Shown here piece after piece: positions 8,006-17,100 of a stretch of 64,000 bases of DNA (position 1 is the first letter of the stretch; each line of letters starts with the position of its first letter). Under the pieces are notes generated by a model. The model searched no databases and was not told where the DNA came from. It saw nothing but the letters and a program-made list of their open reading frames with translations. This DNA is from JAACFF01 sp963807975 (GTDB taxonomy: Bacteria > Chloroflexota > Anaerolineae > Promineifilales > Promineifilaceae): contig CAWEDV010000005.1 in the NCBI GenBank assembly GCA_963807975.1, positions 186,001-250,000 on the forward strand, read 5' to 3'. Made by a program: the position numbers and the translations under genes.

Positions 8006-9301
8006 CTAAATATAACCTAGTTCCTGCGCTGCATAAGCCAACTCATCTCGGAATTGCGGATGGGCAATTCCAATCAGAGCCATGGCCCGTTGGCGTACAG
8101 TCTTACCATGTAAATGGGCGACCCCGTATTCCGTAGCCACATAATGCACATCATTTCGGGTCGTAACCACCCCCGCTCCCTCATACAACATAGGCACAAT
8201 TCTGCTGATGCTGTCTTGCTTTGCCGTGGACAGGCAGGCGACAATCGGCAAACCTCCCTTTGACCGGGCCGCACCGCGGATGAAATCGAGCTGGCCGCCC
8301 ACACCGCTGTACAATCGCGAGCCAATTGAGTCAGCGCAGATTTGACCTGTAAGGTCAACCTGTAAAGCGGAGTTTATAGCCACCATACTATCGTTTTGCG
8401 CAATATTAAACGGATCGTTGACATAGTCTGAAGGGTGGAATTCAAGCATCGGATTATTATGGACAAACTCATACAAAGCCTGCGTACCAAAGGCAAAACC
8501 CGTCACAATCTTTCCTGGATGAAAACTCTTCTTGCGGCAGGTGATAACCCCACTTTCCACCATCGACATAACGCCATTAGAAAAAAGCTCCGTATGTATT
8601 CCGAGATCACGATGATTGCTTAAATTGGCTAAAACGGCATCTGGAATGCTGCCAATTCCCATCTGCAAAGTAGCCCCATTTGGAATCAGTTCAGCAATAT
8701 GTCCTCCTACCTGCAAATGCAGGTCCGAGCTACCCCCTTGCGGAGCTTCAGGCAGCGCATAATCAACTTCCACAATATGGCTCAAACGACTGACATGGAT
8801 GAAACAGTCCCCCAAAGTTCGCGGCATCTGCTGGTTAATCTCCGCGATAATGACCCGTGCTTCCTCCGTTGCCGGTTTGGTCGTTCCAACTTCCACACCA
8901 AAGCTGCAAAATCCATGTTCATCAGGTGGTGAAAGAGAAATCAAAACCGCATCAAGCGGTAGAGTTCCATTTCTAAACAGAGAAGGAATCTCTGATAAGA
9001 ACACCGGTGTAAAATCTGCTCTCCCCTCTTGCACAGCATGTCGAACATTTTGGCCAATGAAAAGTGCATTCACGCGGAACGATCGTTCATATTGTGGCGC
9101 CGCATATGGGGCGGGCGCGAAAGTTAAAATATGTGTCAGCTCGACATCTTCAAGCTCGTCAGCCCGTTTCATCAATCCTTCGATCAATGTCAACGGCACG
9201 CCCGCTCCCCCGGCAAGATAGATGCGATCATTTGATTGAATGCCCGCCAGGGCAGTATCAGCATCCAACACCTTACTGCGATAAAGTGCCTGCCAATTCA
9301 T
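8006..9301 (-). CDS. acyl-CoA:carboxylate CoA-transferase (4-hydroxybutyrate/acetate type) or acetyl-CoA hydrolase
   Basis: A 431-aa class I CoA-transferase of the acetyl-CoA hydrolase/4-hydroxybutyrate CoA-transferase family. It carries TLQMGIGSIPDAV, the region GIHTELFSNG with the probable catalytic glutamate, and the C-terminal GVGGQLDFIRGA and EYGVAHLHGKT blocks. Transferases of this family form a glutamyl-CoA thioester and swap CoA between acyl-CoA and acetate or another acid. The ATG overlaps the alanine dehydrogenase stop by one base, so both are one transcription unit. Beside a branched-chain 2-oxoacid oxidoreductase, it would recover acyl-CoA energy as acetyl-CoA or release branched-chain acids. 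That role is inferred from context; hydrolase activity cannot be excluded. Confidence 0.88.
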   Translation of the reverse strand: MNWQALYRSKVLDADTALAGIQSNDRIYLAGGAGVPLTLIEGLMKRADELEDVELTHILTFAPAPYAAPQYERSFRVNALFIGQNVRHAVQEGRADFTPVFLSEIPSLFRNGTLPLDAVLISLSPPDEHGFCSFGVEVGTTKPATEEARVIIAEINQQMPRTLGDCFIHVSRLSHIVEVDYALPEAPQGGSSDLHLQVGGHIAELIPNGATLQMGIGSIPDAVLANLSNHRDLGIHTELFSNGVMSMVESGVITCRKKSFHPGKIVTGFAFGTQALYEFVHNNPMLEFHPSDYVNDPFNIAQNDSMVAINSALQVDLTGQICADSIGSRLYSGVGGQLDFIRGAARSKGGLPIVACLSTAKQDSISRIVPMLYEGAGVVTTRNDVHYVATEYGVAHLHGKTVRQRAMALIGIAHPQFRDELAYAAQELGYI

Positions 9302-10428
9302 TAACTTCCTCCCATTGGTAGCTTTGCTGTTACTTCTCTTCCCAGCGCAGTCCCAATTTCGGGGTGGGCTAAATTGCCTTGGTAGAGGTTGATACCATGA
9401 CCAAAGCCTGGTTCCTGATTCACGAGTCCCACTATTCCAAAGTCGCCCACAGCTTGCAAGTACGGAAGAAGCGCGTTGGTCAAACCGTAACTAGTCGTTC
9501 GCGCAACAGCCGCGGGCGTATTTGGCACACAATAATGAATAACCTTTTCAGCCGTATATACAGGATCTCTCAAGGTCGTGGGACGGCTGGTTTCCGTACA
9601 GCCACCATCATCTATCGAGAAATCGATTATCACTGAACCTGGCCTCATTCGACGGACCATATCCAGCGTAACAAGCTGTTCTGCTCGTCGACCTGGCTTT
9701 TGAATTGCGCCCACAAGAACATCAGTAAAATCGCTAATCCGGTCCAGATTGTGCCTAGTAGCCAGCATCGTCGTGACTCGGCCTTGACTAGCATCGTCAA
9801 TGCACTCTAGCTTCCGTATCTCGCTGTCCATGACAATGACCTGAGCACCAATACCCAGGAATGCCCGCGCGGCATTTTTGCCCAATACGCCAGCACCAAG
9901 AATCACCACCGAACCACGCGTAACGCCCGGTATCCCGCTCAACAAGGTCCCCCTTCCTCCGTTGGTGTTCATCAACAGTTGTCCGGCAATGATTGGCGCC
10001 ATTCGCCCCGCCACCTGGCTCATTGGCAAGAGCACGGGAAAAAGCCCATCTTTGTCCCGAATCATCTCATAGGCAACGGCCGTTATCTCTCGCTTCTGTA
10101 GCGCTTCAAATAAATCAGGTGAAGACACCTGCATATGAAAGAACGAAAAGATTGTCTGCCCCGGCCTGAACAAATCATGCTCTTTCTGCATGGGACGGGC
10201 TACCTTGACCACGATATCAGATCGCCCATAAACCTCTGCCGCCGAATAAACGATCTTGGCCCCTTGTTGAACGAATTCTTCATCGCTGAATCCTGCCCCA
10301 ATACCTGCCAGTCTCTCCACGTATACTATATGTCCCTCCCTTGTCAATGCACCGACTCCGGCCGGGGTCAAGCCAACACGCGCCTCGCTTTGCTGATCCC
10401 TTACTTCCTTTGGTATCCCAAATTCCAT
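9301..10428 (-). CDS. ald: alanine dehydrogenase
   Basis: A 375-aa NAD-dependent alanine dehydrogenase that interconverts L-alanine with pyruvate, ammonia and NADH. The N-terminal catalytic half shows GIPKEV, EARVGLTP and SFFHMQ. The Rossmann half shows SQVAGRMAP, VVILGAGVLGKNAA and the family signature IDDGGCTETSRPTT, followed by HYCVPNTPAAVARTTSYGLTNALLPY. Length agrees with the family (360-375 aa). GGTGGGA before the ATG is a good ribosome site. It is the first gene of a two-gene unit with the CoA-transferase, divergent from the 2-oxoacid oxidoreductase operon. In amino-acid fermenters it recycles amino groups collected by transaminases, which fits the aminotransferase across the divergent promoter. 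Confidence 0.93.
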   Translation of the reverse strand: MEFGIPKEVRDQQSEARVGLTPAGVGALTREGHIVYVERLAGIGAGFSDEEFVQQGAKIVYSAAEVYGRSDIVVKVARPMQKEHDLFRPGQTIFSFFHMQVSSPDLFEALQKREITAVAYEMIRDKDGLFPVLLPMSQVAGRMAPIIAGQLLMNTNGGRGTLLSGIPGVTRGSVVILGAGVLGKNAARAFLGIGAQVIVMDSEIRKLECIDDASQGRVTTMLATRHNLDRISDFTDVLVGAIQKPGRRAEQLVTLDMVRRMRPGSVIIDFSIDDGGCTETSRPTTLRDPVYTAEKVIHYCVPNTPAAVARTTSYGLTNALLPYLQAVGDFGIVGLVNQEPGFGHGINLYQGNLAHPEIGTALGREVTAKLPMGGS

Positions 10429-10647
10429 TGTCCCACCTTTTGCTCTTACGCGATCATCTCAAGCCGTTTTCAATTACAAGTTTAAGGAATCTTACAAATA
10501 ATGGCAGTGAATAATGTAACCTATATATGCTGACATCCGTCATGTTTCCTTTCTTCCCTCAGATTCATAACCCGATAGGTTCATAATGGTGCATTATATA
10601 AGCTATTTAATCAGAATAAGGTAACTATCTTTACTATATCAAGTTCG

Positions 10648-10689
10648 ATAGTGACATTCTTCGTTTCATAAGATGTCATTTGTCACTAT
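10648..10689. promoter_or_regulatory. inverted repeat in the ald / vor divergent promoter region
   Basis: ATAGTGACA (10648-10656) and TGTCACTAT (10681-10689) are exact inverted copies with 24 bases between. They lie midway in the 443-base gap between the two divergent operons, a place where one operator could serve both. A second pair, AACCTAT near 10518 and ATAGGTT near 10574, lies on the ald side. The gap is AT-rich and shows no gene or RNA I can support. Confidence 0.4.
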
Positions 10690-10871
10690 GGCCTAAGCTG
10701 CAAATCTGGCATACTTGATTTGGGTGACAGGAGTTATTCCCAAAAAACTGCACATTTACAGTTTAACCGCTTCGGAGCAAGTGATGGTATTTTTGCGTAT
10801 CGCTTCGACGGCCTATTTTCCAGTAAGTATTTCCTACTATTTCCCATTCCCAACTTATGGAGGAACCACGT

Positions 10872-11129
10872 ATGGCAAGTGGACGAATAATCATCAATGA
10901 AGAGCGATGCAAAGGCTGTGAGCTTTGCATTGCCGCCTGTCCGCCGGCAGTCATAGACCTGGCTGGGCACCATAATTCCCTTGGTTACAGACCAGCCACA
11001 CTACTTGATCCCGACCACCTTTGCACTGGATGTGCGTTGTGTGCTGTGGTCTGCCCCGATGCCGCCATTACCGTTTTTCGTGACCTGCCCATAGCTCGGA
11101 TACGCAAGCCCATGATGGAGGCCGTATAA
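10872..11129 (+). CDS. 2-oxoacid:ferredoxin oxidoreductase, 2x[4Fe-4S] ferredoxin (delta) subunit
   Basis: An 85-aa ferredoxin with two CxxCxxCxxxCP motifs (RCKGCELCIAACP and LCTGCALCAVVCP), each able to bind a [4Fe-4S] cluster. It carries electrons from the TPP centre of the oxidoreductase to free ferredoxin. An ATG 15 bases earlier (10857) is itself part of the ribosome site ATGGAGGAA, so 10872 is the better start. The alpha-subunit gene begins one base after its stop. Order delta-alpha-beta-(aminotransferase)-gamma matches the branched-chain (Vor/Kor) type apart from the inserted gene. Confidence 0.9.
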   Translation: MASGRIIINEERCKGCELCIAACPPAVIDLAGHHNSLGYRPATLLDPDHLCTGCALCAVVCPDAAITVFRDLPIARIRKPMMEAV

Positions 11130-11130
11130 C

Positions 11131-12228
11131 ATGGCCAAGGAACTCCTAAAAGGAAACATCGCCTTTGCCGAGGCAGCCATTCGCGCCGGCTGTGAAGCTT
11201 ATTTCGGCTATCCCATTACCCCCCAAACAGAAGCCCTTGAACATATGTCCCAGCGAATGATCGAATTGGATCGCGTTTTTCTGCAGGCCGAGAGCGAGGT
11301 TGCCGCCATAAACATGGTTTATGGAGCGGCAGCCGCTGGCGCCAAAGTGATGACCTCTTCCAGCAGCCCTGGAATCAGTCTAATGCAGGAAGGGTTTAGC
11401 TACATAGCAGCGTCCGATATTCCTGTGGTTATTGTGGATGTCATGCGTGGCGGACCTGGACTAGGTAATATCCAACCCAGCCAGGGTGATTATTACCAGG
11501 TTACCAAATCCGCTGGTCACGGCGATTTTCGTCCCATTGTATTGGCGCCTTCAACCGTTCAAGAGGCAATTGACCTAACCGTGTTGGCTTTTGATTTAGC
11601 CGACAAATACCGCACCCTGGTATTTGTTGTTGCTGATGGCTCCATAGGTCAAATGATGGAACCGGCTGAACTGCCTCCTATGCGCGAATATCCTGCCCTG
11701 AGACCCACCTGGTCACTAACTGGAGCAGCTGAACGCAAACCCAATCTTATCTCCTCAATTCAACTCGGTGCCGAGCGCCTCGAGGCCTTTAACAAACAAC
11801 TTCAGGACAAACTGAACACCATTGAGTCGAACGAAGAAGCGCGCCATAGTGAGCTGCAATGCGAAGATGCAGAATTCGTCATCGTCGGCTTCGGAACAGC
11901 AGGACGAGTTGCCCAAACCGCTGTTAAGCATCTGCGGCAGGATGGAATCGCTGTTGGATTGTTTAGGCCGGTTACGCTTTGGCCATTCCCCTCTCAACCA
12001 CTGGCTCAAATTGCCAAGGAAGCGCGGGGATTTCTTGTCGTCGAGATGAATGCGGGACAAATGGTTCACGATGTTCGCGAAATTGTTGGCAATCAAATCC
12101 CAGTCGGCTTCTATGGTCGTATGGGTGGAGCCATTCCGACGCCAGAAGAAATCGAAAACGAGATAATTTCATTGTGCAAGCAGGTCGCATCACAACGGTT
12201 GGAGAAAAGCAATGGTCACAATAATTGA
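11131..12228 (+). CDS. vorB: 2-oxoisovalerate-type:ferredoxin oxidoreductase alpha subunit
   Basis: A 365-aa alpha subunit. Its N-terminal pyrimidine-binding domain carries the family-typical FGYPITPQTE, QAESEVAAINMVYGAAAAG, VMTSSSSPGISLMQEG and VMRGGPGLGNIQPSQGDYYQ. The second half is the transketolase C-terminal-like domain. Among 2-oxoacid:ferredoxin oxidoreductases these strings are closest to VorB (3-methyl-2-oxobutanoate) rather than pyruvate or KorA types, from memory of the families; substrate range remains an inference. The enzyme decarboxylates branched-chain 2-oxoacids to acyl-CoA, CO2 and reduced ferredoxin in the cytoplasm. GGAGG lies in the end of the ferredoxin gene, and the beta gene overlaps its 3' end by 17 bases, showing tight coupling. 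Confidence 0.9.
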   Translation: MAKELLKGNIAFAEAAIRAGCEAYFGYPITPQTEALEHMSQRMIELDRVFLQAESEVAAINMVYGAAAAGAKVMTSSSSPGISLMQEGFSYIAASDIPVVIVDVMRGGPGLGNIQPSQGDYYQVTKSAGHGDFRPIVLAPSTVQEAIDLTVLAFDLADKYRTLVFVVADGSIGQMMEPAELPPMREYPALRPTWSLTGAAERKPNLISSIQLGAERLEAFNKQLQDKLNTIESNEEARHSELQCEDAEFVIVGFGTAGRVAQTAVKHLRQDGIAVGLFRPVTLWPFPSQPLAQIAKEARGFLVVEMNAGQMVHDVREIVGNQIPVGFYGRMGGAIPTPEEIENEIISLCKQVASQRLEKSNGHNN

Positions 12229-13006
12229 TGAGAGGAGAGAAGAAGTAGTCTACGAACGACCTAAATCGCTGACTGATGTGCCGACCCACTATTGCCCTGG
12301 CTGTACCCATGGCGTTGCGCACCGCATTGTAGCTGAAGTTCTGGATGAGCTTGAAATACGCCAGCGCACAATACTAGTCGCTGCTGTGGGCTGTTCCGTT
12401 TTTTCCTACAAATATTTCGATGTGGACTCCGCTGAAGCCGCCCATGGCCGCGCCGCTGCAATGGCCACCGGCATTAAGCGTGTCAATCCGGATAATTTTG
12501 TCTTCACATATCAAGGTGATGGGGATCTGGCCTCCATCGGCATTGCTGAGACTATTCATGCTGCTGCAAGAGGGGAGCAGATTTCAATCATATTTCTCAA
12601 CAATGCCATCTATGGCATGACCGGCGGACAAATGGCTCCCACAAGCCTAATCGGCCAGGTAACCCGTTCCTCCCCCTTTGGTCGCGATCTACGTCAAACA
12701 GGTCACCCCATACGTATGGCTGAAATGCTGGCTGGTCTAGATGGCACAGTTTATAGTGTTCGCCGCAGCCTTCACGATGCCCGGCATGTTATTCAGGCCA
12801 AGAAGGCCGTTAAGATTGCCTTTCAAGCACAGTTATTAGGTCTTGGCTTCAGCATAGTCGAATTGTTGTCCACCTGCCCGACAAACTGGCATATGACCCC
12901 ATCTGACTCATGTAATTGGGTTCGCGATAATATGGTTCCTTACTTTCCTCTGGGAGACTTCAAGGTAGCAGCCGAGTTGGAAAATTTGAAGAAGCGCAGT
13001 AGATGA
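12212..13006 (+). CDS. vorA: 2-oxoisovalerate-type:ferredoxin oxidoreductase beta (TPP) subunit
   Basis: A 264-aa thiamine-diphosphate subunit. YCPGCTHGVAHR and GCSVFSYKYF are the N-terminal family blocks. The TPP/Mg motif is GDGDLASIGI...NNAIYGMTGGQ, and a C-terminal block STCPTNWHMTP is also conserved. It pairs with the alpha subunit to form the active site. The start overlaps the alpha gene by 17 bases, with GGAGAAA before the ATG. An aminotransferase gene follows after 55 bases, before the gamma subunit. The next gene probably feeds this enzyme its 2-oxoacid substrates. Confidence 0.91.
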   Translation: MVTIIDERREEVVYERPKSLTDVPTHYCPGCTHGVAHRIVAEVLDELEIRQRTILVAAVGCSVFSYKYFDVDSAEAAHGRAAAMATGIKRVNPDNFVFTYQGDGDLASIGIAETIHAAARGEQISIIFLNNAIYGMTGGQMAPTSLIGQVTRSSPFGRDLRQTGHPIRMAEMLAGLDGTVYSVRRSLHDARHVIQAKKAVKIAFQAQLLGLGFSIVELLSTCPTNWHMTPSDSCNWVRDNMVPYFPLGDFKVAAELENLKKRSR

Positions 13007-13061
13007 GCATAAAAACCGCTACTAGGTCTACCTTTGATAGACCAAAATGGGAGAGTGAAAG

Positions 13062-14330
13062 ATGACAACACCATGGAAACATCGATATTCGTCGCGGATG
13101 CAGGGAATAGGCGGTTCGCTCATTCGCGAGCTGCTTAAAATAACCCAAGATCCGGAAATGATTTCCTTTGCCGGAGGACTGCCAGCCCCCGACGTGTTTC
13201 CGGTCGACGCTTTCCGAGAGGCTTCATGCAGAGTGCTTGACACATTCGGACCCCAGGCCCTGCAATATAGTGCTACGGAGGGGTACCCCCCTCTTCGCCA
13301 ATGGATTGTTGACACCATGGCAAAATATGGCATTGATAGCACCGTCGACAACATTCTGATTACCAGCGGATCTCAACAAGCTCTCGATCTCATTGGCAAG
13401 ATTCTGATCAACCCCGGGGATCTAATTCTCACGGAAATTCCTACTTATTTGGGGGCCTTGCAGGCCTGGCGTGCTTACCAGGCGGACTACACCAGCGTAC
13501 CCATTGACGATCAGGGACTTCAAATAGAGTATCTTGAAGAAGCACTCTGTGGTGGGCCAAAGTTCATGTATATCTTGCCCAATTTCCAAAACCCTGGGGG
13601 CGTAACTCTATCCATGGAACGGCGGCTGCAGCTCATAGAAATCGCTGATCATTATGGTGTGCCCATAATTGAGGACGATCCCTATGGTGAACTTCGCTAT
13701 GAAGGGGAACACCTTCCCCCCCTGGTGGTTTTAGATGCCCAACATTTAAGCAGTCGTTCAAACTACAGCAATGGCCAAGGCTTCATGCGCGGTAACGTCA
13801 TCTATATCAGCACATTTTCAAAAACCCTGGCCCCTGGACTGCGCCTGGCCTGGATTGTAGCCCCGGCGGAGGTCATCCAGCGCTGTGTCATGGCCAAACA
13901 AGGAATGGACTTGCACACCAGTAGCTTGGTTCAAATGACCGCCTACGAAGTTCTCAAGGATGGATTTCTCTCCAATCACATCCGTCTTATTCGCCAGGTA
14001 TACGGCGAACGACGCGACTGTATGTTGGATTGTCTGCAGCGCTATTTCCCACCAGGAGCTGTGTGGACCCATCCCAAGGGCGGATTGTTCCTATGGGTCA
14101 CACTGCCCGAAGAGATTGACACTCTGGCCCTAATGCCCAAGGCGCTCGATAATAAAGTTGCCTACGTTCCCGGAACCGCATTTTTCCCCGACGGATCTGG
14201 ACATAACACATTCCGGCTAAACTTCTCCAATGCCAGCCCGGAAAACATCGATCTTGGAATTCGTCGTTTGGGTGAGGTGATCGCTTCTGAATTGAATCCA
14301 ATAGCAGAATTAACGCCTGCTTTAGCCTAG
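13062..14330 (+). CDS. PLP-dependent class I aminotransferase (LysN/MocR-like fold type I)
   Basis: A 422-aa aminotransferase with an MISFAGGLPAPDVFP N-terminus, typical of the 2-aminoadipate/aromatic/branched-chain aminotransferase group related to LysN. It has the motif LQYSATEGYPPLR, DDPYGELRYEG, and the PLP lysine in STFSKTLAPGLRLAW (K254). The arginine that binds the substrate carboxylate lies in NTFRLNFSNASPENI. It lacks the winged-helix DNA-binding domain of MocR regulators, so it is an enzyme. Lying inside the Vor operon, between beta and gamma subunits, it probably makes the branched-chain or aromatic 2-oxoacids the oxidoreductase consumes, passing amino groups to 2-oxoglutarate. The exact amino acid is not visible from sequence. 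GGGAGAG precedes the ATG. Confidence 0.9.
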   Translation: MTTPWKHRYSSRMQGIGGSLIRELLKITQDPEMISFAGGLPAPDVFPVDAFREASCRVLDTFGPQALQYSATEGYPPLRQWIVDTMAKYGIDSTVDNILITSGSQQALDLIGKILINPGDLILTEIPTYLGALQAWRAYQADYTSVPIDDQGLQIEYLEEALCGGPKFMYILPNFQNPGGVTLSMERRLQLIEIADHYGVPIIEDDPYGELRYEGEHLPPLVVLDAQHLSSRSNYSNGQGFMRGNVIYISTFSKTLAPGLRLAWIVAPAEVIQRCVMAKQGMDLHTSSLVQMTAYEVLKDGFLSNHIRLIRQVYGERRDCMLDCLQRYFPPGAVWTHPKGGLFLWVTLPEEIDTLALMPKALDNKVAYVPGTAFFPDGSGHNTFRLNFSNASPENIDLGIRRLGEVIASELNPIAELTPALA

Positions 14331-14353
14331 CCAATTGCCGCGAAGGAATAATT

Positions 14354-14902
14354 ATGGAAACTTCAATCATCATATCAGGGTTTGGGGGGCAAGGAGCCCT
14401 ATTTGCGGGACAGTTATTGGCATATGCCGGTATGGAAAGCGGCCGAAACGTGACTTGGTTTCCTTCCTATGGGCCGGAAATGCGCGGTGGAACAGCCCAC
14501 TGCACCGTTATCATCGGCGATGATGTCATAGGCGCGCCGGTTGTAGCGCAGCCACAAATTGCGATCGTATTTAACGGCCCCTCATACGAGAAATATGAGC
14601 CATTGGTCGCCCCTGGTGGCCTGCTGGTTGTAAACGCTTCCATCGTCGACAACCAATCCCATCGCACGGACATTGATCACGTATACGTTCCCGCCAACGA
14701 CATAGCGGAAGAGTATGGCTCGTCAAAAATGCTAAATATGGCTGCATTGGGTGCAATGCTGGCCCGCAAACCAATTTTTACCCTTGAAACCTTGGAGGGA
14801 ACGTTAAGAAATCACCTTCCAGCTAATAAAGCCCATTTACTTGAGTCCAATTTCCTTGTCTTGCGCAAGGGTTACGAAGTTGGAACGGCGGTACCCATCT
14901 AA
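14354..14902 (+). CDS. vorC: 2-oxoacid:ferredoxin oxidoreductase gamma subunit
   Basis: A 182-aa gamma subunit that carries the CoA-binding domain of the complex. SGFGGQGALFAGQLLAYAGM and SYGPEMRGGTAHCTVII are the family signatures, and the C-terminal AALGAMLARK is also conserved. It completes a full delta-alpha-beta-gamma set in this locus. AAGGAAT precedes the ATG by a normal distance. The 295 bases to the next gene hold no gene or clear terminator. Confidence 0.9.
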   Translation: METSIIISGFGGQGALFAGQLLAYAGMESGRNVTWFPSYGPEMRGGTAHCTVIIGDDVIGAPVVAQPQIAIVFNGPSYEKYEPLVAPGGLLVVNASIVDNQSHRTDIDHVYVPANDIAEEYGSSKMLNMAALGAMLARKPIFTLETLEGTLRNHLPANKAHLLESNFLVLRKGYEVGTAVPI

Positions 14903-15197
14903 AGGGCAATTGGCACAGCGCCAGTTTATGTTTAGATCAGGTGCCCACATTACACATCATATCGAGCAGCCTGGCGAAAAATCTAGATCGAATTTCGAAT
15001 CAATCTGGTTGCCTTCTGTTCAAAGCATAAGTAAAATCTCAGTATGTCGCCGCACTTAAATAATCGAATTCTTTACTACCAATTGCTTTCTTTTCCCTCA
15101 GTCATTAAACACAGTTGAAAAAGTTATGGTGAGTGTCAATTGGCAGTTCTTATTACTGAAACGTCTCACTCGTTTACAATTCAAAATAGGAGTAACC

Positions 15198-16976
15198 ATG
15201 AGTTCCCACAATCGCATTTTGCCCGTCCCTTCCGACCTGGATATCGCCCAGGCTGCAACCGTCAAGCCCATCAAAAAGATCGCCGATCAATTGGGTTTAG
15301 AGGACGAAGACCTGATTATGTTTGGCTCGACCAAAGCCAAAGTTCATCTAGACGTAATGGCCAAATTAGCCGATCGTCCTCGCGGAAAGTATATTGATGT
15401 TACAGCAATCACTCCAACGCCCTTAGGTGAAGGAAAAACCACAACAGCAATCGGCCTCGTCCAAGGCTTGGGTGTAATCGGCAAGAAGTCCATCGCTTGC
15501 ATTCGCCAGCCAAGTATGGGTCCCACCTTTGGGATAAAGGGTGGCGCAGCCGGAGGTGGTTACAGTCAGGTTATCCCAATGGAAGATTTTAACTTGCATC
15601 TGACAGGCGATATTCATGCCATCACCGCGGCCCACAATCTCGTTAGCGCAGCTATCGACGCCCGTATCTTCCACGAAAGTCGTCTAAGTGATGATCAATT
15701 GGCTAATATGGGCCTGGAACGTCTAGATATCGATCCCTATAGCATAACCTGGAATCGGGTCATGGATGTCAATGATCGTTCCTTGCGCAGCGTTATCACC
15801 GGCCTTGGTGGCAAATGGGACGGCCGTCCCCGTGAAGCCGGATTTGATATCACCGTGGCCAGCGAAATAATGGCCATCTTAGCCTTGGTAAGTGGACATG
15901 ATTTCAAATCAGCGCTCAAAGATCTCCGCGAACGCATTGGTCGCATCGTCATCGGCAGCAGCAATGCCCGCAAACCTGTTACCCTCGAAGACTTGAAAGT
16001 AGCCGGTGCCGTAACCGTTCTAATGAAGGACGCCCTGCACCCGAACTTAATGCAGACCTTAGAAGGGCAACCTGCCTTTGTCCATGCCGGTCCGTTTGCC
16101 AACATCGCTCATGGAAACTCTTCCATTCTTGCTGACCAGGTTGCCCTCAGTTTGGGTGAGTACATCGTCACGGAGTCAGGATTTGGCGCCGATATCGGCA
16201 TGGAAAAATTCATGAACATTAAGTGCCGTTACTCTGGTCTGGTGCCCGATGCGGTAGTCTTGGTAGCCACCATCCGCGCTCTGAAGATGCATGGAGGTGG
16301 CCCGCGTGTTGTTCCTGGCAAGCCTCTCCATCAAGCATATAAAGAGGAAAATCTTGAACTGCTCGGCGCAGGTCTTGATAACCTGCGCGTCCACATCCGC
16401 AACGCTAAACGTTTCGGTGTACCCGTTGTAGTCGCCGTAAATAGGTTCACCGAGGATACGGACGCCGAAGTTGCCCTGATTGAACAGGCAGCCATTGAAG
16501 CTGGAGCAGAAACCGCGGTCATGACCGACCACTGGACCAACGGTGGTGACGGGTCAGTTGAGCTGGCCAAGGCAGTGGTTGCCGCTTGTGAAAAACCATC
16601 CGAGTTCAAATTCCTCTATCCTTTGGAAATGTCCATTAAGGAAAAGATCGAAACCATCGCCAAGGAAATATACCAGGCTGGCGATGTGGTATTTGAACCG
16701 CTTGCTGAAAAGCAGATCAAGTTCTATGAGGACAATGGCTTTGGCGATCTACCGATTTGCATGGCCAAAACACACTTGAGCATTAGCCACGATCCTGCTC
16801 TGAAAAATGCGCCTTCAGGATACACATTGAGCGTCCGTGAGGCCAGGGCATCGGTGGGCGCTGGATTCATTTATCCGCTTCTAGGCACAATGCGTACCAT
16901 GCCTGGTTTAGGCAGCAAACCAGCCTTCATGAACGTAGATGTCGATGAGGACGGACGGGTAATCGGACTCTTCTAG
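15198..16976 (+). CDS. fhs: formate--tetrahydrofolate ligase
   Basis: A 592-aa enzyme that makes 10-formyl-THF from formate, THF and ATP. The P-loop region TPLGEGKTTTAIGLVQGLG, the block RQPSMGPTFGIKGGAAGGGY, and FNLHLTGDIHAITAAHNL are all intact. So are VTESGFGADIGMEKFMNIKCR and the C-terminal PALKNAPSGYTL. The start is set by AGGAG at 15189-15193 before the ATG at 15198; an in-frame ATG at 15126 would add a 24-residue unrelated tail. It is somewhat longer than the usual ~557 aa. No other Wood-Ljungdahl or folate gene is adjacent, so its role (formate assimilation, purine or serine supply, or acetogenic methyl branch) is open. A strong hairpin ends the unit. Confidence 0.95.
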   Translation: MSSHNRILPVPSDLDIAQAATVKPIKKIADQLGLEDEDLIMFGSTKAKVHLDVMAKLADRPRGKYIDVTAITPTPLGEGKTTTAIGLVQGLGVIGKKSIACIRQPSMGPTFGIKGGAAGGGYSQVIPMEDFNLHLTGDIHAITAAHNLVSAAIDARIFHESRLSDDQLANMGLERLDIDPYSITWNRVMDVNDRSLRSVITGLGGKWDGRPREAGFDITVASEIMAILALVSGHDFKSALKDLRERIGRIVIGSSNARKPVTLEDLKVAGAVTVLMKDALHPNLMQTLEGQPAFVHAGPFANIAHGNSSILADQVALSLGEYIVTESGFGADIGMEKFMNIKCRYSGLVPDAVVLVATIRALKMHGGGPRVVPGKPLHQAYKEENLELLGAGLDNLRVHIRNAKRFGVPVVVAVNRFTEDTDAEVALIEQAAIEAGAETAVMTDHWTNGGDGSVELAKAVVAACEKPSEFKFLYPLEMSIKEKIETIAKEIYQAGDVVFEPLAEKQIKFYEDNGFGDLPICMAKTHLSISHDPALKNAPSGYTLSVREARASVGAGFIYPLLGTMRTMPGLGSKPAFMNVDVDEDGRVIGLF

Positions 16977-16989
16977 TCGGAACGATTAA

Positions 16990-17031
16990 GGCACGGACCT
17001 CAGCATAAAAATGCCAGTTGAGGTCCGTGCC
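16990..17031 (+). terminator. 13-bp perfect hairpin after fhs
   Basis: GGCACGGACCTCA (16990-17002) and TGAGGTCCGTGCC (17019-17031) form a perfect GC-rich stem. A nested GCAT/ATGC pair lies in the loop. It lies 14 bases after the fhs stop. No long U-run follows, so it is a stem-type terminator or 3'-end stabiliser. Confidence 0.7.
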
Positions 17032-17054
17032 AGATTCTTGCATATCCCCTGTGC

Positions 17055-17100
17055 ATATGATATTGTTAAGGTCTGAAAATATATCCTAAATATATCATAT
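17055..17100. promoter_or_regulatory. AT-rich repeats before the GntR-type regulator gene
   Basis: ATATGATAT (17055-17063) is inversely repeated as ATATCATAT (17092-17100). AAATATATC occurs twice, at 17077-17085 and 17088-17096, exactly 11 bases (one helical turn) apart. Arrays like this directly before a regulator gene often are its own operator. Binding is not shown. Confidence 0.4.
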
